Of a stretch of 52,562 nucleotides of DNA, positions 8,144 through 17,084 are shown piece after piece (the stretch's first letter is position 1; the number at the start of each line of letters is the position of its first letter). The translations under genes and the position numbers were made by a program. Where the stretch lies: assembly GCA_947585965.1 (NCBI GenBank), contig CANPXK010000010.1, forward strand, positions 1 to 52,562, read 5' to 3'. This DNA is from an uncultured Clostridia bacterium (GTDB lineage: Bacteria > Bacillota > Clostridia > Oscillospirales > Acutalibacteraceae). The notes beneath the pieces were generated by a model. That model searched no databases and was not told the DNA's origin. It saw only the letters and a list, made by a program, of their open reading frames with translations.

Positions 8144-8533
8144 TTACAGCCCCAAAATATAAAAACCGTTATATTGTTTTGCCTTATCCAACCAATCGAC
8201 AAGTTTTTTATAATCCACAGGCTCTTTTTTACAAATCCTTTCAATAAGTGACGGAATTAATTCGGGCTTATAGTAATTAATTCCGCAGCAATCAACTGCA
8301 CCGGTCTTTAGGTTGTTATAAATCCCGCAATCAAAAATGCTGCTGTACTCATCATAAAATTCGTTCTCATCGTCCCCGCTTATATACAAAGAATCATCAT
8401 GCCAATGATCTATTGAAACCGAAACAATTTGTTTCATACTTGTATCCGCCGGCATTTTACAGTACTGTATTTCGATAAAACAAGTACCCCCCACTCTTTT
8501 CCGTTCCTCCTGTGATGCAAAAGAATAAAACAT
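8144..8533 (-). CDS. Hypothetical protein
   Basis: A 129-residue, acidic, cytosolic-looking protein with no signal peptide or membrane segment. I do not recognise the family. The sequence has an aromatic and Asp-rich core (HWHDDSLYISGDDENEFYDEY), a cysteine pair (DCCGINYYKP), and ends in a helix plus NGFYILGL. Small acidic single-domain proteins of this sort include immunity proteins and DUF families, but nothing here proves a function. The ATG has only a weak site (GGTGA) 5 nt upstream. It stands alone between the tetR remnant and the hydrogenase leader. Confidence 0.6.
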   Translation of the reverse strand: MFYSFASQEERKRVGGTCFIEIQYCKMPADTSMKQIVSVSIDHWHDDSLYISGDDENEFYDEYSSIFDCGIYNNLKTGAVDCCGINYYKPELIPSLIERICKKEPVDYKKLVDWLDKAKQYNGFYILGL

Positions 8534-8724
8534 AGAATCACCGTTTTAAAATTATATTTTGACCGTAAAACATATATGTAACTACGAAATTATTATAACA
8601 TTCTATTATTGCCTTTTCAACTGTATTTTATGATATGTCAGCAGACACATTTTCTCCTGCAAAAAATTGCCGACTTATAACAAATATTCCATTGGAGAAA
8701 AATATATAAATTTTTAAAAAAATA

Positions 8725-8753
8725 TTGATTAATTTTTAGATTTATTGTATAAT
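8725..8753 (+). promoter_or_regulatory. Promoter of the TM1266-like/hydG transcription unit
   Basis: TTGATT (8725-8730), 17-nt spacer, TATAAT (8748-8753). Transcription would start near 8760, giving a leader of about 100 nt. The stretch 8534-8724 upstream shows nothing else I can support. Confidence 0.7.
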
Positions 8754-8759
8754 GGTCAT

Positions 8760-8862
8760 ACGGGAAACTGACACCGAAATTTTATTGAGGTGAAAGGCTC
8801 TTATACATTGTTGTGTAACTGTGCCTTTCGGCACAGTTTTTTTATTTGAAGGGGATGATATA
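8760..8862 (+). promoter_or_regulatory. Structured leader with terminator and possible antiterminator pairing
   Basis: Between promoter and first gene the RNA can form a small stem from CACC and GGTG (about 8772-8792), a TTATAC/GTGTAA hairpin (about 8801-8818), and an intrinsic terminator at 8817-8843. GAAAGGC (8792-8798) is exactly complementary to GCCTTTC (8823-8829), which is the inner arm and loop of the terminator, so the two foldings exclude each other. This is the layout of an attenuator or riboswitch. I do not recognise a known aptamer class. Confidence 0.55.
8817..8843 (+). terminator. Intrinsic terminator upstream of the TM1266-like gene
   Basis: AACTGTGCC (8817-8825) pairs with GGCACAGTT (8830-8838) around a TTTC tetraloop, followed by seven T residues (8837-8843). 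It lies 20 nt before the next start codon and downstream of a good promoter, so it should attenuate that operon. Confidence 0.85.
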
Positions 8863-9120
8863 ATGGAAAACCGTGTTGCTGTTATCAGCATCATTCTTGA
8901 AAATTCAAACTCCGTTGACGAAGTGAACAAGCTTATAAGCAGCTACAGCGATTATATCGTTGGACGTATGGGTATACCCTATAAACAAAGAGGGTTGTCG
9001 ATTATCTGCATTGTTATTGATTCGCCGCAGGATGTTATTTCCGCCCTTTCCGGCAATCTCGGAAAGCTGGACGGTGTAAGCACAAAAACCGCTTATTCAA
9101 AATATATTTTCAGAGAATGA
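8863..9120 (+). CDS. TM1266-family putative [FeFe]-hydrogenase system regulator
   Basis: An 85-residue protein of the TM1266/iron-only hydrogenase system regulator family, a small ACT/NikR-like alpha-beta fold found next to HydEFG genes. The pattern ENRVAVISIILEN...VNKLISSYSDYIVGRMG IPY and GLSIICIVIDSP...ALSGNLGKLDGV is characteristic. The ATG at 8863 is used because GAAGGGG lies 8 nt upstream; an earlier in-frame ATG falls inside the terminator hairpin. It precedes hydG on the same strand by 82 nt. The regulatory role is proposed for the family by genome context and is unproven. Confidence 0.87.
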   Translation: MENRVAVISIILENSNSVDEVNKLISSYSDYIVGRMGIPYKQRGLSIICIVIDSPQDVISALSGNLGKLDGVSTKTAYSKYIFRE

Positions 9121-9202
9121 TATTATCATACCGTCTTATAAATTCGTATTAAGACCTTATACCGATTATAAAACAGAAAATTATATAAAGGAGATTTTGT
9201 AA

Positions 9203-10645
9203 ATGTATAATCCTAAATCACTCAAGGCCGAGGAATTTATCGACCACAACGAAATTCTTGAAACTCTCGAATATGCGGAGCAAAACAAACACAACCGTGA
9301 GCTTATTGAGGAAATTCTCGATAAGGCAAAACCGAGAAAAACGGGACGGGGCGTTGAATGTTCCGGTCTTTCCCACCGTGACGCAAGTGTTCTTCTTGCC
9401 TGTGATATTCCCGAGCTTAACGAAAAGATGTATTCTCTTGCAAAGGAGATAAAGGAAGCTTTCTACGGCAACAGAATAGTAATGTTTGCCCCGCTTTATC
9501 TTTCAAATTACTGTGTAAACAAATGCGTATACTGTCCCTATCATTATCAGAATAAACAGATACCGAGGAAAAAGCTTACTCAGGACGAGGTACGCAAAGA
9601 AGTTATAGCTTTACAGGATATGGGACATAAACGTCTTGCAATTGAATGCGGCGAAGATCCTGTTAATAACCCGATTGAATATGTACTTGAATGTATCAAT
9701 ACCATTTATTCCATTAAGCATAAAAACGGAGCTATCCGCCGTGTCAATGTAAACATTGCCGCTACTACCGTTGAGAATTACAGAAAGCTTAAGGAAGCAG
9801 GTATCGGCACATATATTCTGTTTCAGGAAACCTACCATAAGGAAAGCTATGAGAAGCTTCACCCGGCAGGACCAAAGCATAACTATGCGTATCATACCGA
9901 AGCTATGGACAGAGCGATGGAAGGCGGCATAGATGATGTAGGTTTGGGAGTACTTTTCGGTCTTGAGATGTACAAATACGAATTTGCCGGAATACTCATG
10001 CACGCGGAGCATCTGGAGGCTGTGCATGGTGTAGGACCTCATACAATCAGTATTCCGAGAATCAAAAGAGCTTCCGACATTGACCCGTCTGTTTTCGACA
10101 ACGGAATTGACGATGATATTTTTGCAAAGATTATTGCCTGTATCAGGATTGCCGTACCGTACACGGGTATGATTATCTCCACAAGAGAAAGTGAAGCCTG
10201 CCGAGACAGGGTGCTTGATCTCGGAGTGTCGCAGATTTCAGGTGCATCGAGGACATCCGTGGGCGGATATACGGAGGAAGAAAGACCACATGATACAGAG
10301 CAGTTTGACGTATCGGATCAGCGTACACTTGACGAGGTTGTGAGGTGGCTCATGGGCAAAGGCTTTATACCTTCTTTCTGTACTGCCTGTTATCGTGAGG
10401 GCAGGACGGGTGATCGTTTCATGGCTCTTTGCAAGGTAGGACAGATTCAGAATTGCTGTCATCCTAATGCTCTCATGACATTACAGGAATATCTTGAAGA
10501 TTATGCGACTCCCGAAACAAAGAAAATCGGTGAGGAGCTTATCGCAAGAGAGATACAAAAGGTACCCGATGAAAAACGCAGACAGCGTGCGATAGACTAT
10601 CTCAAACAAATAAAGGACGGCGGAAAGCGTGATTTCCGTTTCTGA
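9203..10645 (+). CDS. hydG: [FeFe] hydrogenase H-cluster maturase HydG
   Basis: HydG is a radical SAM enzyme that cleaves tyrosine and converts the dehydroglycine to CO and cyanide ligands of the H-cluster. The 480-residue protein has the SAM cluster motif CVNKCVYC near residue 92, the ThiH-like barrel, and the HydG-specific C-terminal region with CTACYREGRTGDRFM and a following cysteine-rich stretch (QNCCHPNALMT) that binds the auxiliary cluster. The start has AAAGGAGA 9 nt upstream. It follows the TM1266-like gene. HydE and HydF are not in the window; the hydrogenase genes themselves are at 20.7-24.9 kb on the other strand. Confidence 0.97.
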   Translation: MYNPKSLKAEEFIDHNEILETLEYAEQNKHNRELIEEILDKAKPRKTGRGVECSGLSHRDASVLLACDIPELNEKMYSLAKEIKEAFYGNRIVMFAPLYLSNYCVNKCVYCPYHYQNKQIPRKKLTQDEVRKEVIALQDMGHKRLAIECGEDPVNNPIEYVLECINTIYSIKHKNGAIRRVNVNIAATTVENYRKLKEAGIGTYILFQETYHKESYEKLHPAGPKHNYAYHTEAMDRAMEGGIDDVGLGVLFGLEMYKYEFAGILMHAEHLEAVHGVGPHTISIPRIKRASDIDPSVFDNGIDDDIFAKIIACIRIAVPYTGMIISTRESEACRDRVLDLGVSQISGASRTSVGGYTEEERPHDTEQFDVSDQRTLDEVVRWLMGKGFIPSFCTACYREGRTGDRFMALCKVGQIQNCCHPNALMTLQEYLEDYATPETKKIGEELIAREIQKVPDEKRRQRAIDYLKQIKDGGKRDFRF

Positions 10646-10761
10646 CAGTTTTAGTATTTTTCAGCAGTATCGTATTTGAAAACGAACTTGTACAAAAAGA
10701 AAAATAAATATAACGTAATAATTATTCGACAATTTCAAATCAGTTACAATTTAACAAAAAA

Positions 10762-10803
10762 ATATCGGGAGAGTATTTCATCTTGAAGTAACTCTCCCGA
10801 TAT
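10762..10803. terminator. Bidirectional intrinsic terminator
   Basis: A perfect 13-bp stem, ATATCGGGAGAGT (10762-10774) with its complement (10791-10803), with a T-rich tail on the plus strand and a T run on the minus strand. It separates the convergent hydG and 5'-nucleotidase genes. Confidence 0.9.
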
Positions 10804-10813
10804 CTTTTTATAA

Positions 10814-13129
10814 TTATTTGTAATTCTTTTTACGTCTTGATGTTAATGATATAATCACTCCGGAAGTTGCTATAACAACTAAAAGCATGGCATTTGTGTT
10901 TTCACCTGTTCCGGGGACATCACCGGAAGTGCTGTCCTGCGGTGTCGTTGAAGGCTCAGTATTATCCGGTGTACCTGTAGACGGTTCATCATAACTGTTA
11001 TCAGTTGTTATATCCTGTTTTCCGCCCTCGCTTGACTCCTCAGGCTCACTTGATTCCTCAGGTTCGCTTGATTCCTCCGGCTCACTTGATTCCTCAGGTT
11101 CGCTTGATTCCTCAGGCTCGCTTGATTCCTCAGGTTCGCTTGACTCCTCCGGCTCACTTGACTCCTCCGGTTCCCCAAATGTTTTTAAATCAGCCGGATC
11201 AGCAGTAAATCCAAGGTGGTAATATCCGTCTGCTGTAGTTACAGTACCCGAACCGGAGTAATTGTTGACATAAACCGGACGAGGATCTTTAGCCATATCC
11301 ATATATATGGTATGAGGACCTTTTTCGAGGGTTAGTTTTACTTTTCCCTCTGCATCAGTTACATATTCAATATATTCGCCATCGTCAACTTTCAGACTTA
11401 CTACCTTATTTTCTGATATAGCTTCTCCATTATCGGCATTCGTTATAGGAAGAACGACTTCATATTCTGCGGGGGATTTATCATTCTCTATTACTATTCT
11501 GTTTGTAGTGGTTAATATATGAAGAGGTACTGTGCCATTTTGTGTTGACTCAAGTATATAATTTTCTACAATCAAATCTTCTCCGCCAAGTTCACCTAAC
11601 TTTTCAGCACCACTGAAGGCAGATGCGGCAACATAGTTATTGGTTGCAACAAGAATATTCGTTGTTGTATCATCACGAGCAAGCTGTGTTCCATCGTCAA
11701 GCATTACAGATGTTACCTTAGATCCGCTCTCTCCGGCAGGATCATATTTGTAAGTAAATCCGGCAACCTGTAAAAAACTTCCGCTTACACGTTCTCTTAA
11801 TAAAAGACCTGTATCATCCTGACCTGTTGTAACAAGACCTGCCTCAATTGCTGAATATAACTGTGCAGGTGTAATTTTCAATACCTCAACCATATTACCA
11901 TGATTGAACGCATTAAGTACATCGCCCTTTGTAACTGTTCCTACAGGCAGGGCGGAAGATATACCTCCGCCATTTTCAACAGCAATAACAGGAATATCCA
12001 TATTCAAACGGTCAGCAAATATATTTGCATTTTCAAGAAATGCATCTGTTACAAAATCACCATAGTTTGTTTCAACGATTCTCGGTTCGGCATAATCATA
12101 ATATATATATCCTCCCCAAAGCGGTGTTTCGTTTACACAAAGTTCCTGAACTAATATTGTATTTTGTTCTTCCACAAGTGAATCAAGATAGTTTTGCACC
12201 GAATCCTTTACTTCCTGACCGTTGTCAGTCAATGCAAAATTCATCGCTTCGTCATAGTTCATTACTTTTCCGTTTGCGGTAACATTGTTATTATCAAATG
12301 TAATTTCAATAGCTCCCAAAGCTGTAAATCCTGTTCCTGTCTGGATAACAGGTATATCTGTTCCCTCAAATACACCGTTTTCAACAGTATGACTGTGTCC
12401 GTCTACGACCGCTGTTACCTTTGAAAGCTCTTCTGCACTAAGTCCCCTTAAAAGGTCTTCACTTGTACAATCAACCGCTGAAGAATTATTACCCAAATGG
12501 CAAACAAGTACAATAGCGTCTGTGCTGTCGCTAAGATTTGCTATCTGTTCTTTAGCGGTTTGAATCTCATCGGCAAATGTAACTCCGGAAAGTTTCGCGG
12601 GATTTGTTGACGTTGCTGTATCTGTTGTTGTAATTCCGATGAATCCTATTTTATGCTCCCCTACTGTGATTACTGTATTCTGTTCAAGCATTGGTGAATC
12701 GTTATACAGTACGTTTGCACCTAAAATAGGAAAGTCTGCCGCTTCAACATTTGACATCAACATATCATAGCCATAGTCAAATTCATGATTTCCTGCCGCC
12801 ATAACATCATAACCGGCAGAGTTCATCAAACGTATAACATCCAGACCCTGTGAAATTGTTGCAAATGAAGCCCCCTGTATTGCATCTCCCGCATCTACCA
12901 AGAGAGCATTATCTGTTGACGCCGCAATAGCCGTTGTCTGAGGCAGACCTATTGTGGTATCACTCCCTCCTACAATACCGTGAATATCGTTTGTAGTATA
13001 GATAGTCACAGTATTATTATCAGTTGTTTTCTCCATACCGTTGTCTTCTGCCGCCGCAGGTACAGCCAATGCAGCCGTTGTGCATATTAGAGCCAAAGAC
13101 AAGCCGATACACAAAACCTTTTTTGACAT
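10814..13129 (-). CDS. Cell-wall-anchored 5'-nucleotidase/UshA-family phosphoesterase
   Basis: A 771-residue secreted enzyme that would hydrolyse extracellular nucleotides or UDP-sugars. It has a signal peptide (cleavage near AAA, residue 27), a metallophosphatase domain with the dinuclear-metal motifs TNDIHG, VDAGDAIQG, GNHEFDYG and VDGHSHT, then a 5'-nucleotidase C-terminal domain (about residues 330-540) including ENGGG. After a beta-rich region come eight EPEESS hexapeptides (about 645-695) and a sorting signal: VPGTGE, a hydrophobic segment, and RRKKNYK. The VPxTG form differs from LPXTG. AAGGAGG precedes the ATG. The gene is monocistronic between two terminators. Confidence 0.93.
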   Translation of the reverse strand: MSKKVLCIGLSLALICTTAALAVPAAAEDNGMEKTTDNNTVTIYTTNDIHGIVGGSDTTIGLPQTTAIAASTDNALLVDAGDAIQGASFATISQGLDVIRLMNSAGYDVMAAGNHEFDYGYDMLMSNVEAADFPILGANVLYNDSPMLEQNTVITVGEHKIGFIGITTTDTATSTNPAKLSGVTFADEIQTAKEQIANLSDSTDAIVLVCHLGNNSSAVDCTSEDLLRGLSAEELSKVTAVVDGHSHTVENGVFEGTDIPVIQTGTGFTALGAIEITFDNNNVTANGKVMNYDEAMNFALTDNGQEVKDSVQNYLDSLVEEQNTILVQELCVNETPLWGGYIYYDYAEPRIVETNYGDFVTDAFLENANIFADRLNMDIPVIAVENGGGISSALPVGTVTKGDVLNAFNHGNMVEVLKITPAQLYSAIEAGLVTTGQDDTGLLLRERVSGSFLQVAGFTYKYDPAGESGSKVTSVMLDDGTQLARDDTTTNILVATNNYVAASAFSGAEKLGELGGEDLIVENYILESTQNGTVPLHILTTTNRIVIENDKSPAEYEVVLPITNADNGEAISENKVVSLKVDDGEYIEYVTDAEGKVKLTLEKGPHTIYMDMAKDPRPVYVNNYSGSGTVTTADGYYHLGFTADPADLKTFGEPEESSEPEESSEPEESSEPEESSEPEESSEPEESSEPEESSEPEESSEGGKQDITTDNSYDEPSTGTPDNTEPSTTPQDSTSGDVPGTGENTNAMLLVVIATSGVIISLTSRRKKNYK
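11031..11174. repeat. Tandem 18-bp repeat (8 copies) within the 5'-nucleotidase gene
   Basis: About eight near-identical 18-bp units (plus-strand unit of the type GATTCCTCAGGCTCACTT) encode EPEESS hexapeptides. The variation is at wobble positions. It forms an acidic, extended spacer between the enzyme domain and the wall-sorting signal. Confidence 0.95.
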
Positions 13130-13278
13130 TAAAATTCCTCCTTAATTTATTGTTATTTTTTGTCACTTCATACATAAAGCAGTTTAACAAATAAATAACT
13201 CTATTTCATTATACATTTTACCTATATTTTTTACTTTTTTCAAGTATATTTGAATTTTTAGTCTATATAAACAAGTAA

Positions 13279-13317
13279 AAAACGGAGCATAGTTTGTAAT
13301 TTTCTATGCTCCGTTTT
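13279..13317 (-). terminator. Intrinsic terminator of the ger operon
   Basis: AAAACGGAGCATAG (13279-13292) and its perfect complement (13304-13317) form a 14-bp stem. On the minus strand it is followed by a T-rich run. It begins 2 nt after the gerAB-gerAC stop codon. Confidence 0.85.
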
Positions 13318-13318
13318 A

Positions 13319-15424
13319 TTATCTGCTTTTGTCAAGACCTTTTATATTGATATTAAACGAACATTCACTTGTTTGTAAAAGTTCGTGCCAATCATCAAGA
13401 TTAATATTTTTATCAGGATATACCGTTCTTATATACTTATAAAGAGATATCACATCACCGCCGCACCTGTGCAGGCTTAACTGAATTGCAGAATTGAGCT
13501 TGTGCGTAATATCTTTATATATTTCCCTGTATTCCTTATCTTCATATTCTGAATCAAGTATGATATCGGTATCAAAGTTGACTGTAAGCCTGCCATTTTC
13601 CAATACTGCCCCGGTTTGCGTTTTACAGGAGGAAATACCATAGCTTATGCTGTCATAAGATATATCTCCCCTCAATTCGTCCGCCTTTTCACTCATTATA
13701 AGAATACCGCTCGTTGCATCCATATTTAGCTTTGCTGAATTTTTCATATCACTCCGCACAAGATAGCTTCCGCTTGTCTTTATGAGCTTAAGTGTATTAT
13801 TTGTTTCAATATAGGGTATGAGCATATCATTGTATTTATTATTCAGGCACGAAACATAGTCAAATAATGAAAAATGGATTGAGGATTGATTAACCGCATT
13901 GCTGTCATATAACAAATTGATATTTTCAGAGGTATATCCCAGCTTTGTTATCGCATTATCTATTGTTTCCTTTGAATTATCCGCCGCTATTATATTTGTC
14001 GTTTTCATAATATCATTATTGTGTCTGAAATATGACAGGCTGCTTTCAAGATTATCAGCGGCAGCAGGATTTACCATAATAAAAAGGCATTGGCTCAGAA
14101 GTATTGAGCGTCCCTTTTGATTTTCAAGGTTTTCAATTGCCTTCTGTACGTTTTCCCCTTCGGAATAAAGAAGCTTTATGGAATTTTCTTCCTTCGCTTC
14201 CGTGTCAAGAACAATATAGGTCATTGTATAATCACTGCCGTTTTTATCTATACCTATTCCCTGCACAATCAGCCTCTGATTAAGCTGTGCCGCCGAGCAG
14301 CCGCTTATTGTCGGTATGACAAGGGATATACATAAAATGACGGATGCAGTCCTCAAAGCTATTTTTAGTGCCTTGGGCGATTTTATCTTATACACCACCG
14401 CAGCACCGAGTGGTATTATAAACGAAAATATAACAGCGAGTGCGGCAGTTATTCTTCTGTCAAATATCATATCTCCTATATATCCGTTATTGCAAAGAAA
14501 TATCAGTACTCCGTAAATTATTGCAAGTATCGGTATATATACGGAATTTATCACCTTTTTTTCAGCAGAAAAATTTCCTATAAGGCGAAAAATTATATAA
14601 AGCTCCGAGGAAAGCAAACAGCAGAACGATGCCGCCGCTGTTCCTATAAAGAAAGGATTGAATCTCTGCAAATCGCCCGAACCGTCTATGCTGTGATAAA
14701 ACGGGAACGGCATATCCGTAAGATATACACCGAGTGTTCCGCAAATCAGGATAAGCATTGCACCGAGGAATATATAAGTAAACATATTCCATATAACTGA
14801 GGTTTTCGTAAACTTACCTTTTGCAGTACGGCATAATACAAACAATATTGCTGTTTCCTCCGTCTGTGACAGCATTATAAGCATATTTCCGTACAGGGAT
14901 TTTGTTCCGATATTGCTTATCGGCATGAGATTTTCCGTATCAAAGGACGGTGCAAGCAGGAATATCATAAGCAAAGCGGATATTACAACACCTCCGAATG
15001 CTACAGCCGAAAATCTTGCCGAGGCTTCAAGTCCTTTATATGATGCATATACGGAAACCGCAAGTATGAAAAATATAATACTGTATTTTTCTATACCCGT
15101 TCCCGAGAGTTCTCCAATTAAGCCGTTAAGACAGAACAGATGATATACCGATAAATATATAAAATATAATATATACAGCAAACCGCCGTATTTCATAAGC
15201 TTATCATTCCGGATATTTTTATTATTTATCGTATAATCACGATATTTAATTATCGGTATCAGCAAGAGAAATGAAAATACAGTAAAAATAATAAAAGGGA
15301 AAAACAGTTCCCATACGGATCCTCCCCCCGAAAAGACCTCGGGGAAAAGAAATATATTTGAGATTTTGCATATAAACAGCAATATAAAAAGCTGTCCCGA
15401 TGTTATTATTCTCTCATTGTTCAT
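13319..15424 (-). CDS. GerAB-GerAC fusion, spore germinant receptor subunits B and C
   Basis: One 701-residue ORF combines two germinant-receptor subunits that are normally separate. Residues 1 to about 345 are a GerAB-type permease with about ten membrane segments. From about residue 350 a further hydrophobic segment ends in the lipobox ISGC (Cys near 376), exactly like a GerAC signal peptide, and the rest is a GerAC domain (RLIVQGIGIDK..., ending SECSFNINIKGL). The start at 15424 is preceded by GGCGGAGGTG and lies 1 nt after the gerAA stop. The frame is continuous, so the fusion is real in this sequence. Signal peptidase II could in principle cut at the internal lipobox and release two mature subunits (inference). 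Confidence 0.9.
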   Translation of the reverse strand: MNNERIITSGQLFILLFICKISNIFLFPEVFSGGGSVWELFFPFIIFTVFSFLLLIPIIKYRDYTINNKNIRNDKLMKYGGLLYILYFIYLSVYHLFCLNGLIGELSGTGIEKYSIIFFILAVSVYASYKGLEASARFSAVAFGGVVISALLMIFLLAPSFDTENLMPISNIGTKSLYGNMLIMLSQTEETAILFVLCRTAKGKFTKTSVIWNMFTYIFLGAMLILICGTLGVYLTDMPFPFYHSIDGSGDLQRFNPFFIGTAAASFCCLLSSELYIIFRLIGNFSAEKKVINSVYIPILAIIYGVLIFLCNNGYIGDMIFDRRITAALAVIFSFIIPLGAAVVYKIKSPKALKIALRTASVILCISLVIPTISGCSAAQLNQRLIVQGIGIDKNGSDYTMTYIVLDTEAKEENSIKLLYSEGENVQKAIENLENQKGRSILLSQCLFIMVNPAAADNLESSLSYFRHNNDIMKTTNIIAADNSKETIDNAITKLGYTSENINLLYDSNAVNQSSIHFSLFDYVSCLNNKYNDMLIPYIETNNTLKLIKTSGSYLVRSDMKNSAKLNMDATSGILIMSEKADELRGDISYDSISYGISSCKTQTGAVLENGRLTVNFDTDIILDSEYEDKEYREIYKDITHKLNSAIQLSLHRCGGDVISLYKYIRTVYPDKNINLDDWHELLQTSECSFNINIKGLDKSR

Positions 15425-15425
15425 A

Positions 15426-16961
15426 TCAGACACCTCCGCCGACATGGGAACCGGGCATATTCTGCACCTTTGCCGATTTATCGGAAAGTGTTTTCCAATC
15501 CGCTCTTATAAATACATCTCTTAATGCGCCCTTTCCTAACGGTGAAAGCGGAGCGGTATAGGGTATTCCGAATGTTGATTTACTGCATATATTTATAAAC
15601 ACAAAGCAGAAAAGGGCGGCTATTCCCCATATTCCCCATATACCTCCTGCCACTGTGAATGCAAGCCTTAATATTGCAACAGGTGCGTACAGATTCGGAA
15701 TGATATAGGAGCATATTATGGCAACAGCAACGACCATTAGGGTAGGAGCACCTATAAGTCCCGCATTTATCGCGGTATCTCCTATTACAAGACCACCTAC
15801 TATACTTACAGCATAACCCAACGGTTGTGGCATCCTCAGACCGGATTCTCTCATTATTTCATATACAAATTGCAAAAGTATGGTTTCCGACATCAGCGAC
15901 AGCGGAGTTGCTCCGATTGAGCCGGCTATTTTATTAAGCATAAGAGTCGGAAACATCTCCGGATTGAATGTCCCCAGAGCCACAAAAATTCCGGGCAGCA
16001 TCATGGCAATAAAAAATGCCGCATATTTAAGACGTCTTGTAAATGTGGCAAAATACGGTTTATTTGAATAATCGTCAAGCGTCTGAAAATTTTCAACAAA
16101 TAAATACGGCACGATAAGTGCGGAGGGTACTCCGTCTATCAATATTGCAATCCTGCCCTCTGCAAGCTTTCCGCATACCGTATCGGAACGTTCGGTTATT
16201 CCGACTGTACTGAAAAGCGATACACCTTTTTTATCTTCAAGGTACGGTACAATATATCCTGCCGCAAGAACCGTATCTATATTGATTTTCCTAAGTCTTT
16301 TTTTAAGCTCAACTACTATGTCGGGAGATGCAATATCCTTGAGATAGCAAAGACATATTTCGGTTTTGGATAAATTGCCGAGTGTCATTACCTCAAAATA
16401 CAGCTTCGGATTCTTCATTCTTCTGCGGAGAAGCGCCATATTTGTCCTAATCGGCTCAACAAACCCTTCCTTTGAACCTCTCTGGACAACATCAGATTCG
16501 GGTTCGGATATCCCCCTTGACTTAAAACCTTGTATCCCTATTGAAAGCATTATATTGCATCCGTCAAGTGCAATAACCGCAAAGCCCGACATTATCAGCT
16601 TGAAAAGCTCTTCAAAGGTTGTTATATTCTTTACATCATCTGTACACAGAATTTTATTTTTGATATCATCAAGGTCTTGCTTTGCATTTCCCGAAAAATC
16701 ATAAGAAAACAACGGTTTTATTACGCTCTCTCCAAGAACCTCCTTGTCTGTGAGATTATCTATGGATATTACAGCTCCGTCTATGCCTTTCAGCTTCATT
16801 TCGTGAATAGTGAGATCGGCACTGTTATTAAAGCTATCCCTGATAAAATCAAGATTAGTTTGCAGCTGAGGGTAAAAAAAAGTTTTTTTATCCTCATTTT
16901 GTTTTTCCGATTCGGATTTCGGTTTATATATATCCCTTATTGTTCTTATAAATTCATACAA
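15426..16961 (-). CDS. Spore germination protein, GerA/GerAA family
   Basis: Subunit A of a nutrient germinant receptor in the spore inner membrane, 511 residues. A soluble N-terminal domain (to about 290) includes the family motif GISEPESDVVQRGSKEGFVE, followed by about five membrane segments. The start is read as TTG at 16961 because GGGGTG lies 8 nt upstream; the overlapping ATGs are out of frame. It is directly followed by the GerAB-GerAC fusion. Such operons are typically made in the forespore under sigma-G; I could not identify that promoter with confidence. Confidence 0.93.
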   Translation of the reverse strand: MYEFIRTIRDIYKPKSESEKQNEDKKTFFYPQLQTNLDFIRDSFNNSADLTIHEMKLKGIDGAVISIDNLTDKEVLGESVIKPLFSYDFSGNAKQDLDDIKNKILCTDDVKNITTFEELFKLIMSGFAVIALDGCNIMLSIGIQGFKSRGISEPESDVVQRGSKEGFVEPIRTNMALLRRRMKNPKLYFEVMTLGNLSKTEICLCYLKDIASPDIVVELKKRLRKINIDTVLAAGYIVPYLEDKKGVSLFSTVGITERSDTVCGKLAEGRIAILIDGVPSALIVPYLFVENFQTLDDYSNKPYFATFTRRLKYAAFFIAMMLPGIFVALGTFNPEMFPTLMLNKIAGSIGATPLSLMSETILLQFVYEIMRESGLRMPQPLGYAVSIVGGLVIGDTAINAGLIGAPTLMVVAVAIICSYIIPNLYAPVAILRLAFTVAGGIWGIWGIAALFCFVFINICSKSTFGIPYTAPLSPLGKGALRDVFIRADWKTLSDKSAKVQNMPGSHVGGGV

Positions 16962-17084
16962 AATTTCATCACCCCGTTTTGATTTTAATTTTCCACGGGA
17001 ACGTCTGATTTATACATTTCATCTGAATATATCGTCTTAAATTGTACAAAATAAATTCAAGAACGGATGAAAGGAAAATTCAAA

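Noticed and set aside
11031..11174. Regular short repeats that could suggest a CRISPR array.
   Set aside because: The 18-bp units are contiguous without spacers, stay in frame and encode EPEESS, so they are a coding repeat.
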